Part shown: piece after piece, positions 23,115 through 33,198 of the stretch
Position numbering within the stretch: position 1 is the first letter of the stretch
Layout of the letters: the number at the start of each line of letters is the position of its first letter
NCBI GenBank assembly: GCA_947500875.1
Contig: CANMUN010000011.1
Span: 1-62,820, forward strand
DNA length: 62,820 nucleotides
Source of the DNA: Flavobacteriales bacterium
Lineage (GTDB): Bacteria > Bacteroidota > Bacteroidia > Flavobacteriales_D > Crocinitomicaceae
Direction: 5' to 3'
Made by a program: the position numbers and the translations under genes
The notes under the pieces: generated by a model
What the model was told of the DNA's origin: nothing
What the model saw: only the letters and a program-made list of their open reading frames with translations
The model's database searches: none

Positions 23115-25688
23115 ATGTGGCGTAAAATAGCAGCAATCATTTTAAGGAATAGGCTCTATATTTTGGCCATCATTGCGCTTATAACCTTGTTTTTTGGCTA
23201 TTTTTTAGTCACTGAAATTGAGGTAGATAACCGTTATGGCATTATTCTTCCTAAAGACCATCCTGTTCAGATTGATTATCAAAAATTCAAAAAACAGTTT
23301 GGAGAAGACGGATCAACGATGGTTGTCGTCGTATCATCGAAAAAGCTTTACGAACCCCATAACTTTAAGAAACTAAAGGTACTTGGAGATAAAATACTCG
23401 CCCTTCCAGGAGTACTTCACGTGATATCTGAAGCCAATTTGTTTTATCTTACGAAAGATACGAACTCGTTCAAAAAACAGTTTGTTTCCCATCGCATTTT
23501 CTTTGACACAACGTTCAAAGAGAAAAGCATTAAAACCATTCGACATTTAGTACGAGGCAATCCTTTTTACGATAAGATTTTGTATAACCAACAAGCGGAG
23601 GTTTCTCTTCTTCTTATCGGACTTGATGAACATTTTATCAAAGACAAAAACAATGCCCGAGTGGTCGCCAAAATAGAGTCCCTTGCGAGAGAGTATGAAA
23701 AATCGCTAGGACCCATGCGTTTCACGGGGCTTCCTCATTTCCGATATACCATGACCGAGCGAATCATGAAGGAAATGTACCTCTTTTTGACGCTTTCCTT
23801 GGTGATTTCCGTAGCACTCATTTATTACTTCTATCGTTCTATCCGAATGATGTTCATTTGCGGAGTAATTGTTGGAATATCCATTGTTTGGGCACTGGGA
23901 ATGGCCGCATTTCTGGGTTATCCAATCACCCCAATGATGGCTGTTGTTCCTCCTTTGTTGGTGATTATTGGGGTACCCAACATCATTTATATTATTACTC
24001 GGTATTATCAAGAATATCAGCAATCTTTGAATAAAATCAAGAGCATTTATAAAACACTTAGGTACATCGGGCCCGTTACCTTTTTAATGAACCTAACCAC
24101 AGCTATTGGATTTATCACGTTCACGAGCAGTGAACGTCTGGCAGAATTCGGAATTATCTCCAGTATCAATGTGATGGTGGTTTTCATTTTATCCTTAATT
24201 CTTGTTGGCATCATTCTAAGTTATTTTGGACCTCCAAAGGAAAAGCACTTAGCCTTTTTATCCAAAAACACCTCGCAAAAGTTCATCGATGTTTTGTTGC
24301 ACATTGTACAAAAAAAACGTTGGACGGTATATTTCATCACGTTAGCACTCATCCTTTCAGGGGTTTGGGGTATGAGCCTCATCAGCGTGACGGGCAATGT
24401 TACTGGAGACATTTTAAAAGGCGATCCCATTGCTCAAGATTTTGCTTTCATGGAAAAGAATTTTGGGGGAACCATTCCTTTTGAAATTCTGGTAAACTAC
24501 GGTTCACGGTCAGGAGTTTTTAATAAAACGTTGATGGCGCAAGTAGAAGAAGCTCAAACTGTCCTTGCAGAGGATAGTCTTTTCTCTAAATCGTTGTCGT
24601 ATGTTAATTTGCTCAAGTTCCTAAACATGTCGCTGCATGATAATGATTCCAGCTTCTATCGCATTCCCAATAAACGTGAATTACTGATTTTGAAGGACTA
24701 CATGGATAATTTTAACTTCAACGGAGTCAACAACAGCCGTATCTCCATCAAAGACCTGGTAGACACAACCTCAAAAAATATTAGAATCAGGGCACAAATG
24801 AAAGATTTAGGCTCTTATATTGTGGCTCACAAAGTGGACTCACTCAAATTAAAAATCGATCGTTTGTTCAACCCCGACCAAGAAAAAATAGAGGCGTATT
24901 TCGTTGAATTTGAAAAAGGTAATGCCCTGTATTTCGATTCGCTTTTGGAAAACACATCCCTTGCCAACGACTTTATATCTAAAATATCCAAAGGCAACGC
25001 TGAATTGATGCAAGAACTTGAAGTTAATCCCGATAAAATATATGGCTACAGAAATTCTAAGCAGTCTTTACCAATCTTGAAAGAAATAGTTCAAAAACAG
25101 CGCATAAACGTCACCTTTACAGGAATTTCAGTTGTGGTTTCTGAAGGAACGAAGTACTTAGTAACCAACCTATTACAGACATTAGTGTTTACGGTTTTGT
25201 TGATCGCGATCATCATTTTTATCCTTTTTCGTTCTTTCTCGGTAAACGTTGCCACCATGATTCCAAACATTGTTCCGTTGATTATTACGGCAGGACTCAT
25301 GGGGTTTTTACAAATACCATTAAAACCTTCAACGCTCATTATTTTTGGAATTGCCATTGGTATAACCGTTAACGATGCGATTTTGCTTTTAGCCAAGTTA
25401 AAAACCGAAATCAAACTCTTCCCCAATCTGTCGAGGTCTGAATTACTTATAAAAGCCCTGGAAGATAGCGGACTTGGAATGGCCTACACGTCCATTGTCT
25501 TGTTTTTCGGGTTTATCTTATTTACTTTATCCCAGTTTGGCGGAACGCAAGCCCTCGGCCTATTAATCTCCATTACGATTCTTACTGGAATGTTTACGAA
25601 CCTCATTCTCCTTCCAAGCTTGTTGCTAAGTTTTCAAAAAAGTTGGGAAAAACAGCAAATTACTGGGTCTGAGGTCGACGTTTTATAA
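23115..25688 (+). CDS. RND/MMPL-family exporter
   Basis: This is an 857-residue inner-membrane protein with the two-fold RND layout. One helix comes near the N-terminus (LYILAIIALITLFFGYFLV), then a periplasmic domain (about 40-220) and five or six helices (about 225-440, including MMAVVPPLLVIIGVPNIIYI). The pattern then repeats, with final helices at about 690-850 (MIPNIVPLIITAGLMGFLQI, IIFGIAIGITVNDAILLLAK). It is similar to the MMPL/hydrophobe exporters, which move lipids, hopanoids or other hydrophobic compounds, usually using the proton gradient. No membrane-fusion or outer-membrane partner is next to it. The substrate is unknown. It converges on the S41 protease gene after seven bases. 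Confidence 0.9.
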   Translation: MWRKIAAIILRNRLYILAIIALITLFFGYFLVTEIEVDNRYGIILPKDHPVQIDYQKFKKQFGEDGSTMVVVVSSKKLYEPHNFKKLKVLGDKILALPGVLHVISEANLFYLTKDTNSFKKQFVSHRIFFDTTFKEKSIKTIRHLVRGNPFYDKILYNQQAEVSLLLIGLDEHFIKDKNNARVVAKIESLAREYEKSLGPMRFTGLPHFRYTMTERIMKEMYLFLTLSLVISVALIYYFYRSIRMMFICGVIVGISIVWALGMAAFLGYPITPMMAVVPPLLVIIGVPNIIYIITRYYQEYQQSLNKIKSIYKTLRYIGPVTFLMNLTTAIGFITFTSSERLAEFGIISSINVMVVFILSLILVGIILSYFGPPKEKHLAFLSKNTSQKFIDVLLHIVQKKRWTVYFITLALILSGVWGMSLISVTGNVTGDILKGDPIAQDFAFMEKNFGGTIPFEILVNYGSRSGVFNKTLMAQVEEAQTVLAEDSLFSKSLSYVNLLKFLNMSLHDNDSSFYRIPNKRELLILKDYMDNFNFNGVNNSRISIKDLVDTTSKNIRIRAQMKDLGSYIVAHKVDSLKLKIDRLFNPDQEKIEAYFVEFEKGNALYFDSLLENTSLANDFISKISKGNAELMQELEVNPDKIYGYRNSKQSLPILKEIVQKQRINVTFTGISVVVSEGTKYLVTNLLQTLVFTVLLIAIIIFILFRSFSVNVATMIPNIVPLIITAGLMGFLQIPLKPSTLIIFGIAIGITVNDAILLLAKLKTEIKLFPNLSRSELLIKALEDSGLGMAYTSIVLFFGFILFTLSQFGGTQALGLLISITILTGMFTNLILLPSLLLSFQKSWEKQQITGSEVDVL

Positions 25689-25695
25689 GTCTTTC

Positions 25696-27246
25696 CTACC
25701 TCTGTAGCGCCCTCTTCATTTCCTGGTCCTTGCCTAACAGAAATCTCATTTGGTTGGATTCCTGCCAAAGTTGACGAGAAAACTCTTCTTTAATGTAGGG
25801 GATCAACGACTGCTTTTCTTGGCGCAGCAACAGGGCTAAATCCTTCATCTTAAGTTGATTTTCTGCAAATTGTTCAAATTGATTCCATTCTGCGTTGGTG
25901 AAGTTGTACTTGACCAAGGTTTGAACAGAGCTCCATTCGTTGGGCCGTGTTTGTAGAAATTTAAACGAATAGGCGCTGAATACCTGATGGGTAAAAAGCA
26001 TGCTTGCGAGCATTGAAACTTCGCTGCTATCATAAGGCACAAAAACGTCAGGGACAATGCCACCACCACCGTAAACGGTTCGTCCTTTTTTAGTTTTGAA
26101 CGCTTTTGATTTATCCATTGGTATAGAATCCTTATGGAACAACTCCCCTTCTCTGTAGCGCAGTTCGTCTTTCATGTAACTTTCATAATCTCCTGAGTAG
26201 GATCTTTGTATCGTGCGCCCGGAAGGGGTGTAGTACCTGGAAATGGTCATGCGCACACTGCTCCCATCCCTTAAAATTTGGTCTTGTTGAACAAGCCCCT
26301 TTCCATAGGTTCGACGTCCGTACAATAATCCTCTATCATTGTCCTGAATGGCCCCCGCCAGAATTTCTGCCGCGGAAGCAGACGATTCGTCAATCAGAAC
26401 AGAAACTTTAACGGACTCCAACATCCCGCCCCCCCGAGCATAAGAGGTATTGCTTGGGATGGATTTTCCTTTCACCGAAACAATGACATCACCTTTGGGA
26501 AGGAACTCGTCTGCAATCGCGACCGCCGCATCCAACACCCCCCCTGAATTTCCGCGCAAATCCAGTATCAAAGATTGCATTCCTTTCGACAATAACTTTT
26601 CAGCAGCGAATTGAAACTCTTGGTGGGTTGGAACGGAAAACTGATTGATTTTCATATACCCTGTCTTAGCATCTACCATAAAATATGAATCCACGCTTTC
26701 CACAGCAATTTCGCCTCTTTCGATTTGAATATCCAATGTTTTTTGCTTTCTGAGCACTTTTACCTTAACCATGGTGTTTTCCTTACCCCTTAGGTTTTCC
26801 ATGACTAAATCGTTGGTGATTTTTGGTCCGGTAAAGTTCTTTCCATTGATCGAAATGATTTGGTCTCCGGCTCGCATTCCCGCCATGAAGGCTGGAGCGT
26901 TTTTCGTGGCAGATATTACGCATACGGTGTCGTTGATTCGTTGAAACCGCACACCAATTCCCCCAAAACTACCCATTATTTCCTGTTGTTCTTTCAATAA
27001 ATTTGCCCGGCTAATGTACCTAGAATGAGGATCCAATTTGTGCAGCATTTCGTTGATAGCGTCGTTAAAAAGTGCATCCTTATCGACACTGTCGACGTAT
27101 TTTTCCTCTAACGCCACAAGAACCTCTTCAAATTTACTCGCCCGACGGGTATCAACGCTCGGATGCAAATTAAAGCCCAGGTACATGCCCATGGCGACTA
27201 AAGCAGCAGCAACAAGGGGATAGATAAATTTTCGCGGTTCATTCAT
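25696..27246 (-). CDS. S41-family carboxy-terminal processing protease
   Basis: This is a 516-residue periplasmic serine protease (CtpA/Prc type) that cleaves proteins at C-terminal or unfolded sites. A membrane anchor at 7-25 (YPLVAAALVAMGMYLGFNL) is followed by a PDZ domain at about 95-175 (GIGVRFQRINDTVCVISAT, then AGMRAGDQIISINGK). The protease core has LILDLRGNSGG, the catalytic Ser in DESSASAAEILAGAIQD (about 290) and the Lys in RRTYGKGLVQQ (about 315). After the core comes a C-terminal helical extension of about 110 residues. The gene overlaps the downstream end of the dCMP deaminase gene by four bases. Confidence 0.94.
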   Translation of the reverse strand: MNEPRKFIYPLVAAALVAMGMYLGFNLHPSVDTRRASKFEEVLVALEEKYVDSVDKDALFNDAINEMLHKLDPHSRYISRANLLKEQQEIMGSFGGIGVRFQRINDTVCVISATKNAPAFMAGMRAGDQIISINGKNFTGPKITNDLVMENLRGKENTMVKVKVLRKQKTLDIQIERGEIAVESVDSYFMVDAKTGYMKINQFSVPTHQEFQFAAEKLLSKGMQSLILDLRGNSGGVLDAAVAIADEFLPKGDVIVSVKGKSIPSNTSYARGGGMLESVKVSVLIDESSASAAEILAGAIQDNDRGLLYGRRTYGKGLVQQDQILRDGSSVRMTISRYYTPSGRTIQRSYSGDYESYMKDELRYREGELFHKDSIPMDKSKAFKTKKGRTVYGGGGIVPDVFVPYDSSEVSMLASMLFTHQVFSAYSFKFLQTRPNEWSSVQTLVKYNFTNAEWNQFEQFAENQLKMKDLALLLRQEKQSLIPYIKEEFSRQLWQESNQMRFLLGKDQEMKRALQR

Positions 27247-27680
27247 GATTCAATGTCTTTGTATTGTTGTAATTTTATTCCTGCTTGCTCCAAGAACAAC
27301 AAGCCGCTTTGGTCTTTGTACTCATGAATGTAAACAAGCCTTTTGACTCCGGATTGCAAAATCAATTTGCTGCAGTCTTTGCAGGGCGAATGGGTTAAAT
27401 AAAGCGTTGCGCCATCCATGTTGTTGGTGGATTTGGCCACTTTGAGAATGGCATTGGCTTCAGCATGTAATACGTACCAATGCGTCTCTCCGTTTTCGTC
27501 TTCGCAGGCGTTTGGAAAACCGGAAGGCGCTCCGTTGTAACCGTCCGAAATTATCATTCTATCCTTCACAATGATGGCCCCTACTTTCTTGCGAGAACAT
27601 TGGGATAATTGCGCCCAACTTAACGCTAAACGCAAATACGCTAAATCGTACCGAACTGTTTTTTCTTCTAAGGAATTCAT
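27243..27680 (-). CDS. Deoxycytidylate (dCMP) deaminase family protein
   Basis: This is a 145-residue zinc deaminase that converts dCMP to dUMP to feed dTMP synthesis. Zinc ligands are in HAEANAI (His plus the catalytic Glu) and SPCKDCSKLI (two Cys). The substrate region includes IISDGYNGAPSGFPNACED. The start at 27680 is chosen over an upstream in-frame ATG at 27749 because it gives the typical length and avoids a 47-base overlap with the oxidoreductase gene upstream. The four-base overlap with the S41 gene suggests one transcript. ComEB-type proteins have the same sequence, and comF lies two genes away, but a competence role is only a possibility. Confidence 0.92.
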   Translation of the reverse strand: MNSLEEKTVRYDLAYLRLALSWAQLSQCSRKKVGAIIVKDRMIISDGYNGAPSGFPNACEDENGETHWYVLHAEANAILKVAKSTNNMDGATLYLTHSPCKDCSKLILQSGVKRLVYIHEYKDQSGLLFLEQAGIKLQQYKDIES

Positions 27681-27702
27681 ACAGGACAAAAATACCGAAA
27701 GT

Positions 27703-28728
27703 TTACGAGGGCTTGAATCGATAGGGCAAAGTTGATGCATCCATTTCATTGCCCGATATCAACTGTTGGACCCATCGCTGTGCCAATGGCGGTGCAGTTA
27801 AATACCCTTTGGTACCTAAGCCATTAAAAACAAAAATCCCTTTATACGTTTGGTGTTCTCCGATTAAGGGTCGCCTATCAGGGGAGGTTGGACGGATTCC
27901 TACTTCGTGTTTCACCACCTGAACTTCATCTTTGGAAATAAGGTGAAATTTCTCCAAGAGCTCTTTTCGGGCGGCCTCTGTGGGCTCGAGAGATTCCGTA
28001 TGCCACATATAGGTTGCTCCTATTTTAAAATAACCCGGGCGTATCGGTAGGACATATACTTTACGGTGGAGGGAAGAGCTCATGTCGCTATTATTCCAAG
28101 AAACCGTAAGAACCTCGCCCTGGGTTGAATGAACAGGCAAATCTTGAAACCATGGCAAGGCTTTATTTTTGTATCCTAAGGCGAAAACAACGTTCGAAAA
28201 CCCTTTTCCTTTGTACGTCAAATCACCTACCGAAAATGCCTCGTTTGAAAACGACTCCTTCAACAAGGTCCCTTCCTTTTCAAAAAACCGGAGGTTCTCC
28301 TCAATGAAGGTTTTCGCGTCAATCCAAAAACCCTTGATTCTTCCAGAACCAAAAGGAGGGCGCTTCTCGTCGTCGCGGTCAAAAGGAATCATGAAGGGCT
28401 CAAAATCCGGGTCATTAAATCGCCGCTCCCACGTAGTTTTTTCTTCCTCTGAGCTGAAAATTCTGCGAATATCTATGGGGAAACAATGTTGGGTTCTCAT
28501 CCGTTTCTCGTTGTTTTGGTAGAAACTAAGCGCTTCTTGGTAGAACGGGTGTGCCATCCAGGTTAAGAGCGTTCTTCGAAAAGAAAAAGGGTTTACAATG
28601 CCGGCAGCAATGGAAGAACATACATTCTTTCCGTCATCCATTATTCGGTAATCGACTCCCTTTTCTGCACAAGCGTGGGCCAAGGAAATGCCGGCAACCC
28701 CTCCTCCAACAATTAGTACTGGGTTCAT
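27703..28728 (-). CDS. FAD-dependent oxidoreductase (DAO family)
   Basis: This is a 341-residue flavoprotein of the D-amino-acid oxidase/glycine oxidase fold. The dinucleotide-binding motif is VGGGVAG (7-13), with the acidic end of the second strand at YRIMDDG. The segment SSIAAGIVNPFSFRR matches the MnmC C-terminal/DAO subgroup (AAGxxNP). The C-terminal FAD-binding part is GIRPTSPDRRPLIGEHQTYK and FVFNGLGTKGYLTAPPLA. It probably oxidises a C-N bond of an amino acid or of a modified nucleoside intermediate; the substrate cannot be settled. It lies four bases after comF and 22 bases before the deaminase, in one operon. Confidence 0.88.
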   Translation of the reverse strand: MNPVLIVGGGVAGISLAHACAEKGVDYRIMDDGKNVCSSIAAGIVNPFSFRRTLLTWMAHPFYQEALSFYQNNEKRMRTQHCFPIDIRRIFSSEEEKTTWERRFNDPDFEPFMIPFDRDDEKRPPFGSGRIKGFWIDAKTFIEENLRFFEKEGTLLKESFSNEAFSVGDLTYKGKGFSNVVFALGYKNKALPWFQDLPVHSTQGEVLTVSWNNSDMSSSLHRKVYVLPIRPGYFKIGATYMWHTESLEPTEAARKELLEKFHLISKDEVQVVKHEVGIRPTSPDRRPLIGEHQTYKGIFVFNGLGTKGYLTAPPLAQRWVQQLISGNEMDASTLPYRFKPS

Positions 28729-28732
28729 GTTC

Positions 28733-29410
28733 TTAATTTGCTATCGCTGCGGCAAAGATAGTAATCTGTAAGTGCGGGTGCTCAAAGGTTAAACTATTAA
28801 CAATTTGCAACACGGTTGAGCCCGTTGTTATAACATCGTCAACGATGCCAACATGGGTTATTTCTTTGGGAATCGGATGGACTAACGTAAATGCCCCTTC
28901 GACATTTCGTAAGCGATTTACCTTACTTAAACGTGTTTGGCTCACGGAATTCCTCAGGCGTTTTACGTGTTTAATGCAAAAAGGAATGCGGGTGAATTCG
29001 GAGAATCCTTGCGCGATGCATTCGCTTTGATTGTATCCTCGGTCCCATCGTTTTTTTGAAGCAATGGGTACGGGCAGCAAGAGTTGTGGCCAAGCCGACC
29101 TCGGGGTGCTTTTTGCCAAATTAACCCCTAAATCAACGCCGATTTCTCTTTTGTTTTGATATTTCAAATGATGAATAAGTACTTGTGCGGCGGTTTGTTC
29201 TTCGTATCGATACAGCCCATAACATGGAATTGGACCTAAATTATCGAGGAAAACCGGACCGTAATTCAAAGGAAGTAGTTCTTCCGAACAGAACGCACAT
29301 AGGCCTTTTTCGGCTCCAATCAGCTCTTCCGAACACCGCAAACAGCGAAAAGGAAAAAAGACGTGTAATAAATTATTTATGTGGAATTTTTTCATGTTTT
29401 TCGGTTCCAT
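28733..29410 (-). CDS. comF: ComF-family phosphoribosyltransferase-like protein
   Basis: This is a 225-residue protein with an N-terminal zinc ribbon (Cys23, 26, 38 and 41; RCLRC and LCAFC) and a C-terminal phosphoribosyltransferase fold. The PRPP-binding motif is GIVDDVITTGST, and the conserved RGYNQSECIAQGFSE precedes it. ComF is needed for DNA uptake during natural transformation in Gram-positives and some Gram-negatives, but homologues occur in non-competent bacteria as well. The start at 29410 (MEPKNMKKF) is preferred over 29461, which adds an unconserved leader; 29395 is also possible. A minus-strand TATGTTTG (29595-29588) could be a distant promoter. Confidence 0.88.
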   Translation of the reverse strand: MEPKNMKKFHINNLLHVFFPFRCLRCSEELIGAEKGLCAFCSEELLPLNYGPVFLDNLGPIPCYGLYRYEEQTAAQVLIHHLKYQNKREIGVDLGVNLAKSTPRSAWPQLLLPVPIASKKRWDRGYNQSECIAQGFSEFTRIPFCIKHVKRLRNSVSQTRLSKVNRLRNVEGAFTLVHPIPKEITHVGIVDDVITTGSTVLQIVNSLTFEHPHLQITIFAAAIAN

Positions 29411-29845
29411 ATACGTTGTTCGCGAAGTCAACAAGTACCTGTTCAAAACCCATTGAATCAACCCAGCGTTTCAACCCTAAAAATGCAGAACTTTAAGGCT
29501 GTTCTTGCAAAGAAGGAAAGATCGTTGAATTTCAAAAGAAAGCACTTTGCAAGGCTTAATAACTTTTTTTATTGTTAATAAAATCTTCAAACATAGACGT
29601 AGTTTGAAATGCAGGGTAAAATTGAAATTTTGACATTAAAATTTAACATTGGATCGATGTTTTTGAGCGGTTTTTTTTCGAACCTTTGTAAACCTTTCGA
29701 GAACGAATTTTAAGCAACTTAATTGCGGATGTAACAAGAAAGGTTAATTTGTTTTTACGGTGCATTACCATCCTCAGCAGTGGGGCAGAAGTTTTGTCGA
29801 TTTACCTCAAGGTGTTAAAAAATTGTAAAATAAAATAATACATAA
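29411..29845. promoter_or_regulatory. Divergent comF-nrdB intergenic region
   Basis: These 435 bases are AT-rich and I see no gene or RNA in them. They hold an inverted repeat of TTCAAAC and GTTTGAA separated by nine bases (29586-29608). Its left half overlaps a minus-strand TAnnTTTG match, so a protein bound there could block transcription towards comF. No plus-strand consensus promoter for nrdB stands out. The size of the gap is unusual for this dense window and suggests regulated expression of the ribonucleotide reductase (inference). No typical NrdR boxes were recognised. Confidence 0.35.
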
Positions 29846-30808
29846 ATGGAGCCAATACTTACGGAAAATAAAAATCGCTTTGTCTTGTTTCCCATCGAGC
29901 ACAACGATATTTGGAGTTTTTATAAAAAGGCCGAGGCCAGTTTTTGGACTGCGGAAGAAATCGATTTGTCACAAGATTTAACCGATTGGGGGCAGTTGAA
30001 CGATGACGAACGTCATTTCATCAAACATGTGCTCGCCTTTTTTGCGGCATCCGATGGTATTGTCAACGAAAATCTGGCTGAAAATTTTCTATCCGAAGTT
30101 CAGTATACCGAAGCCAAGTTTTTTTACGGCTTTCAATTGGCTATAGAGAACATCCACTCTGAAACGTATTCATTACTCATTGATACCTACATCAAAGATT
30201 CGAAAGAAAAAGCAACGCTTTTCAATGCCATAGACACCTTGGATTGCGTCAAGAAAAAAGCCGAATGGGCATTGCGTTGGATTGAGAAAGGGTCTTTTGC
30301 TGAGCGTTTGGTTGCTTTCGCTGCGGTTGAAGGGATCTTTTTCTCCGGGTCGTTTTGTTCTATTTTCTGGCTAAAAAAACGGGGATTGATGCCCGGCCTG
30401 TGTTTTTCGAACGAGCTTATTTCTCGCGACGAGGGCCTACATTGCGATTTTGCTTGCCTTTTATACTCAAACCATTTGGTGAACAAGTTGGATAAGGCGC
30501 AGGTTGAGGAAATCATTCGAGATGCTGTGGCAATTGAAAAGGAATTTGTTACGGAGGCTCTACCGGTGAAACTAATCGGAATGAACAGCGATTTAATGAG
30601 TCAATACATTGAATTTGTTGCCGACCGACTCTTAATGGAATTAGGCAACGAAAAGATTTACAATGTCACCTGTCCGTTCGACTTTATGGAAATGATTTCC
30701 ATTCAAGGTAAATCCAACTTTTTTGAGCGCAGGGTTGGAGAATATCAAAAAGCGAACGTATTGGGGGAAAAAGAAACGCAACGTTTCAGTTTGGATGAGG
30801 AATTTTAA
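29846..30808 (+). CDS. nrdB: Class I ribonucleotide reductase, small subunit
   Basis: This 320-residue R2 protein houses the di-metal/tyrosyl radical cofactor needed to make deoxyribonucleotides. All ligands can be placed: D70 (FAASDGI), E101 and H104 (IENIHS), E162 (AAVEGIF), E196 and H199 (RDEGLH), with radical tyrosine Y108 in HSETYSLL. The sequence is of the eukaryote-like R2 type ([47 protein letters not shown]), as is common in Bacteroidota. nrdA follows after 17 bases in the same operon. The presence of Tyr rather than Phe marks subclass Ia/b-like chemistry, not Ic. Confidence 0.97.
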   Translation: MEPILTENKNRFVLFPIEHNDIWSFYKKAEASFWTAEEIDLSQDLTDWGQLNDDERHFIKHVLAFFAASDGIVNENLAENFLSEVQYTEAKFFYGFQLAIENIHSETYSLLIDTYIKDSKEKATLFNAIDTLDCVKKKAEWALRWIEKGSFAERLVAFAAVEGIFFSGSFCSIFWLKKRGLMPGLCFSNELISRDEGLHCDFACLLYSNHLVNKLDKAQVEEIIRDAVAIEKEFVTEALPVKLIGMNSDLMSQYIEFVADRLLMELGNEKIYNVTCPFDFMEMISIQGKSNFFERRVGEYQKANVLGEKETQRFSLDEEF

Positions 30809-30825
30809 TTTTAATAAAGAATACG

Positions 30826-33183
30826 ATGTACGTTTTAAAGCGTGACGGCAGAAAAGAAGCTGTAAAATTTGATAAAATCACCGCAAGGGTGGTGAAGATG
30901 TGTTATGGACTGGACCCTATCGTGTCTCCTGAATCGGTTGCTATCAAGGTAATTGAGGGTCTTTACGACGGGGTGTTGACCACAGACTTGGACAATTTAG
31001 CGGCGGAGGTTGCTGCGGCTAAAACCACAGAGCATCCCGATTATGCGCTGCTTGCTTCGAGAATCGCCGTTTCCAATTTACATCGCGAAACGAAAAAGTC
31101 CTTTTCCGAAGTGATGTCGGATTTATTTCATTACACCGACCCGAAAACAGGTCAAAACGCATCGCTCCTCGCAGAAGATGTTTACAGCATTATCCAGGAA
31201 AACAAAGAAGTTCTTGATTCTAGCATCATCTACGACCGCGACTTCCGATACGATTACTTCGGTTTTAAAACCTTGACCCGATCATACCTGTTAAAAATTG
31301 ACGGAAAAATTGCGGAACGTCCGCAGCACATGTTAATGCGTGTTTCCATTGGCATTCACAAGAACGATATTCCTTCCGCGATTAAAACCTATAACTTAAT
31401 GTCCGAAGGGTGGTTTACCCATGCCACACCGACCTTGTTCAACGCCGGAACCCCAAAACCCCAAATGTCGTCCTGCTTTCTGCTGACGATGAAACAAGAC
31501 AGCATTGTTGGGATTTACGACACCCTAACTTCATGCGCTCAGATTTCTCAAGCCGCTGGGGGAATTGGTCTTTCCATTCACGATATCCGTGCAACGGGAT
31601 CGTACATCAAAGGAACGAATGGCACTTCCAACGGAATCGTACCAATGCTTCGGGTCTACAATGACACCGCGAGGTATGTGGACCAAGGAGGAGGCAAACG
31701 AAAAGGTTCTTTTGCCATTTATTTAGAACCTTGGCATGCAGATGTTTTTGATTTCCTGGACCTGAAGAAAAATCATGGCAAGGAAGAACAGCGAGCTAGG
31801 GACTTGTTTTATGCCCTTTGGATTCCGGATTTATTCATGAAGCGGGTCAAAGAAAATGGTACTTGGACGCTCATGTGTCCTAAAGAATGTCCTGGTTTGT
31901 CTGACACCCATAGTGAAGCGTTTGAGGCCCTTTACACCCAATATGAGCAAGAAGGCCGGGGGCGAAAAACCATCAACGCACAAGATTTGTGGTTTAAGAT
32001 TTTAGAGTCTCAAATTGAAACGGGTACGCCATACATGCTTTACAAAGATGCGGCAAATGCAAAATCCAACCAACAAAACTTAGGAACGATTCAGTCGTCT
32101 AACCTCTGTACGGAAATCATAGAATATACCGCACCGGATGAAATTGCCGTGTGTAACCTTGCCTCCTTGGCGCTCCCCAAATTCATCAACGAAAACGGTG
32201 AATTCGACCACGATAAGCTTTTCGAGGTTACCTATCAAGTGACGATCAACCTGAACAAGGTTATCGATGAGAATTACTACCCGGTTGATGCGGCTAAAAA
32301 TTCCAACCTACGTCATCGCCCTATCGGACTTGGGGTTCAGGGCTTAGCGGATGCCTATATTTTAATGGGATATCCGTTTGAATCCGAAGAGGCGCGTAAA
32401 TTAAACCGAGAGTTGTTTGAAACCATCTATTATGCTGCAATGACGGCGTCAAAGGACTTGGCAATACAAGACGGCCCTTATACAACCTTCAAGGGGTCTC
32501 CGGTGTCGAAAGGTGTTTTCCAATTCGACCATTGGGGGGTTACTCCATCGGGAAGATGGGAGTGGGAAGCGCTCAAGACTGAAGTTAAGAAGCACGGCGT
32601 GAGGAATTCGCTATTACTTGCCCCCATGCCTACCGCTTCTACCGCTCAAATACTGGGGAACAATGAATGCTTCGAGCCTTATACGTCGAACATTTATACA
32701 CGACGGGTTCTTTCCGGAGAATTTATTATTGTTAATAAACACCTTCTCAAGGATTTAGTGAGAGAAGGTCTTTGGAATCCCGAAATGCGGCAAAAAATCA
32801 TGGCCGCCAATGGATCCGTACAGAATATTCCTGAAATCCCAGAACGCATCAAGAATTTATACAAAACCGCTTGGGAAATTTCTCAAAAAGCCCTCATTGA
32901 CCAAGCTGCGGATCGAGGGGCTTACATTTGTCAGAGCCAATCCCTCAATATTTTCATGGAAAATGCAAACTTTGGGAAATTGACTTCCATGCATTTCTAT
33001 GGTTGGGAGAAAGGGTTAAAGACGGGAATGTACTATTTAAGAACAAAAGCGGCGACTGACGCCATCAAATTTACCATTGACAAACGTGTTGTTGAGGAAC
33101 CAACTCAAACCGAAGAAGAAATACAGGCCCAAATAGCTTGTTCTTTGGAAAACCCCGACAGCTGTGAAATGTGCTCTGGATAG
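30826..33183 (+). CDS. nrdA: Class I ribonucleotide reductase, large subunit
   Basis: This 785-residue R1 protein is the catalytic subunit that reduces NDPs. It begins with an ATP-cone ([18 protein letters not shown], about 1-95) for allosteric overall-activity control. The active-site cysteines are in [12 protein letters not shown] and SSNLCTEI, and the substrate and specificity region includes [19 protein letters not shown]. The radical-transfer tyrosines and the [13 protein letters not shown] block are present. It ends with the redox tail CEMCSG, whose CxxC passes electrons from thioredoxin or glutaredoxin. Length and order are typical. purH follows after 15 bases, so deoxyribonucleotide and purine synthesis are probably cotranscribed. 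Confidence 0.97.
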   Translation: MYVLKRDGRKEAVKFDKITARVVKMCYGLDPIVSPESVAIKVIEGLYDGVLTTDLDNLAAEVAAAKTTEHPDYALLASRIAVSNLHRETKKSFSEVMSDLFHYTDPKTGQNASLLAEDVYSIIQENKEVLDSSIIYDRDFRYDYFGFKTLTRSYLLKIDGKIAERPQHMLMRVSIGIHKNDIPSAIKTYNLMSEGWFTHATPTLFNAGTPKPQMSSCFLLTMKQDSIVGIYDTLTSCAQISQAAGGIGLSIHDIRATGSYIKGTNGTSNGIVPMLRVYNDTARYVDQGGGKRKGSFAIYLEPWHADVFDFLDLKKNHGKEEQRARDLFYALWIPDLFMKRVKENGTWTLMCPKECPGLSDTHSEAFEALYTQYEQEGRGRKTINAQDLWFKILESQIETGTPYMLYKDAANAKSNQQNLGTIQSSNLCTEIIEYTAPDEIAVCNLASLALPKFINENGEFDHDKLFEVTYQVTINLNKVIDENYYPVDAAKNSNLRHRPIGLGVQGLADAYILMGYPFESEEARKLNRELFETIYYAAMTASKDLAIQDGPYTTFKGSPVSKGVFQFDHWGVTPSGRWEWEALKTEVKKHGVRNSLLLAPMPTASTAQILGNNECFEPYTSNIYTRRVLSGEFIIVNKHLLKDLVREGLWNPEMRQKIMAANGSVQNIPEIPERIKNLYKTAWEISQKALIDQAADRGAYICQSQSLNIFMENANFGKLTSMHFYGWEKGLKTGMYYLRTKAATDAIKFTIDKRVVEEPTQTEEEIQAQIACSLENPDSCEMCSG

Positions 33184-33198
33184 AAATAAGCTGAACAC

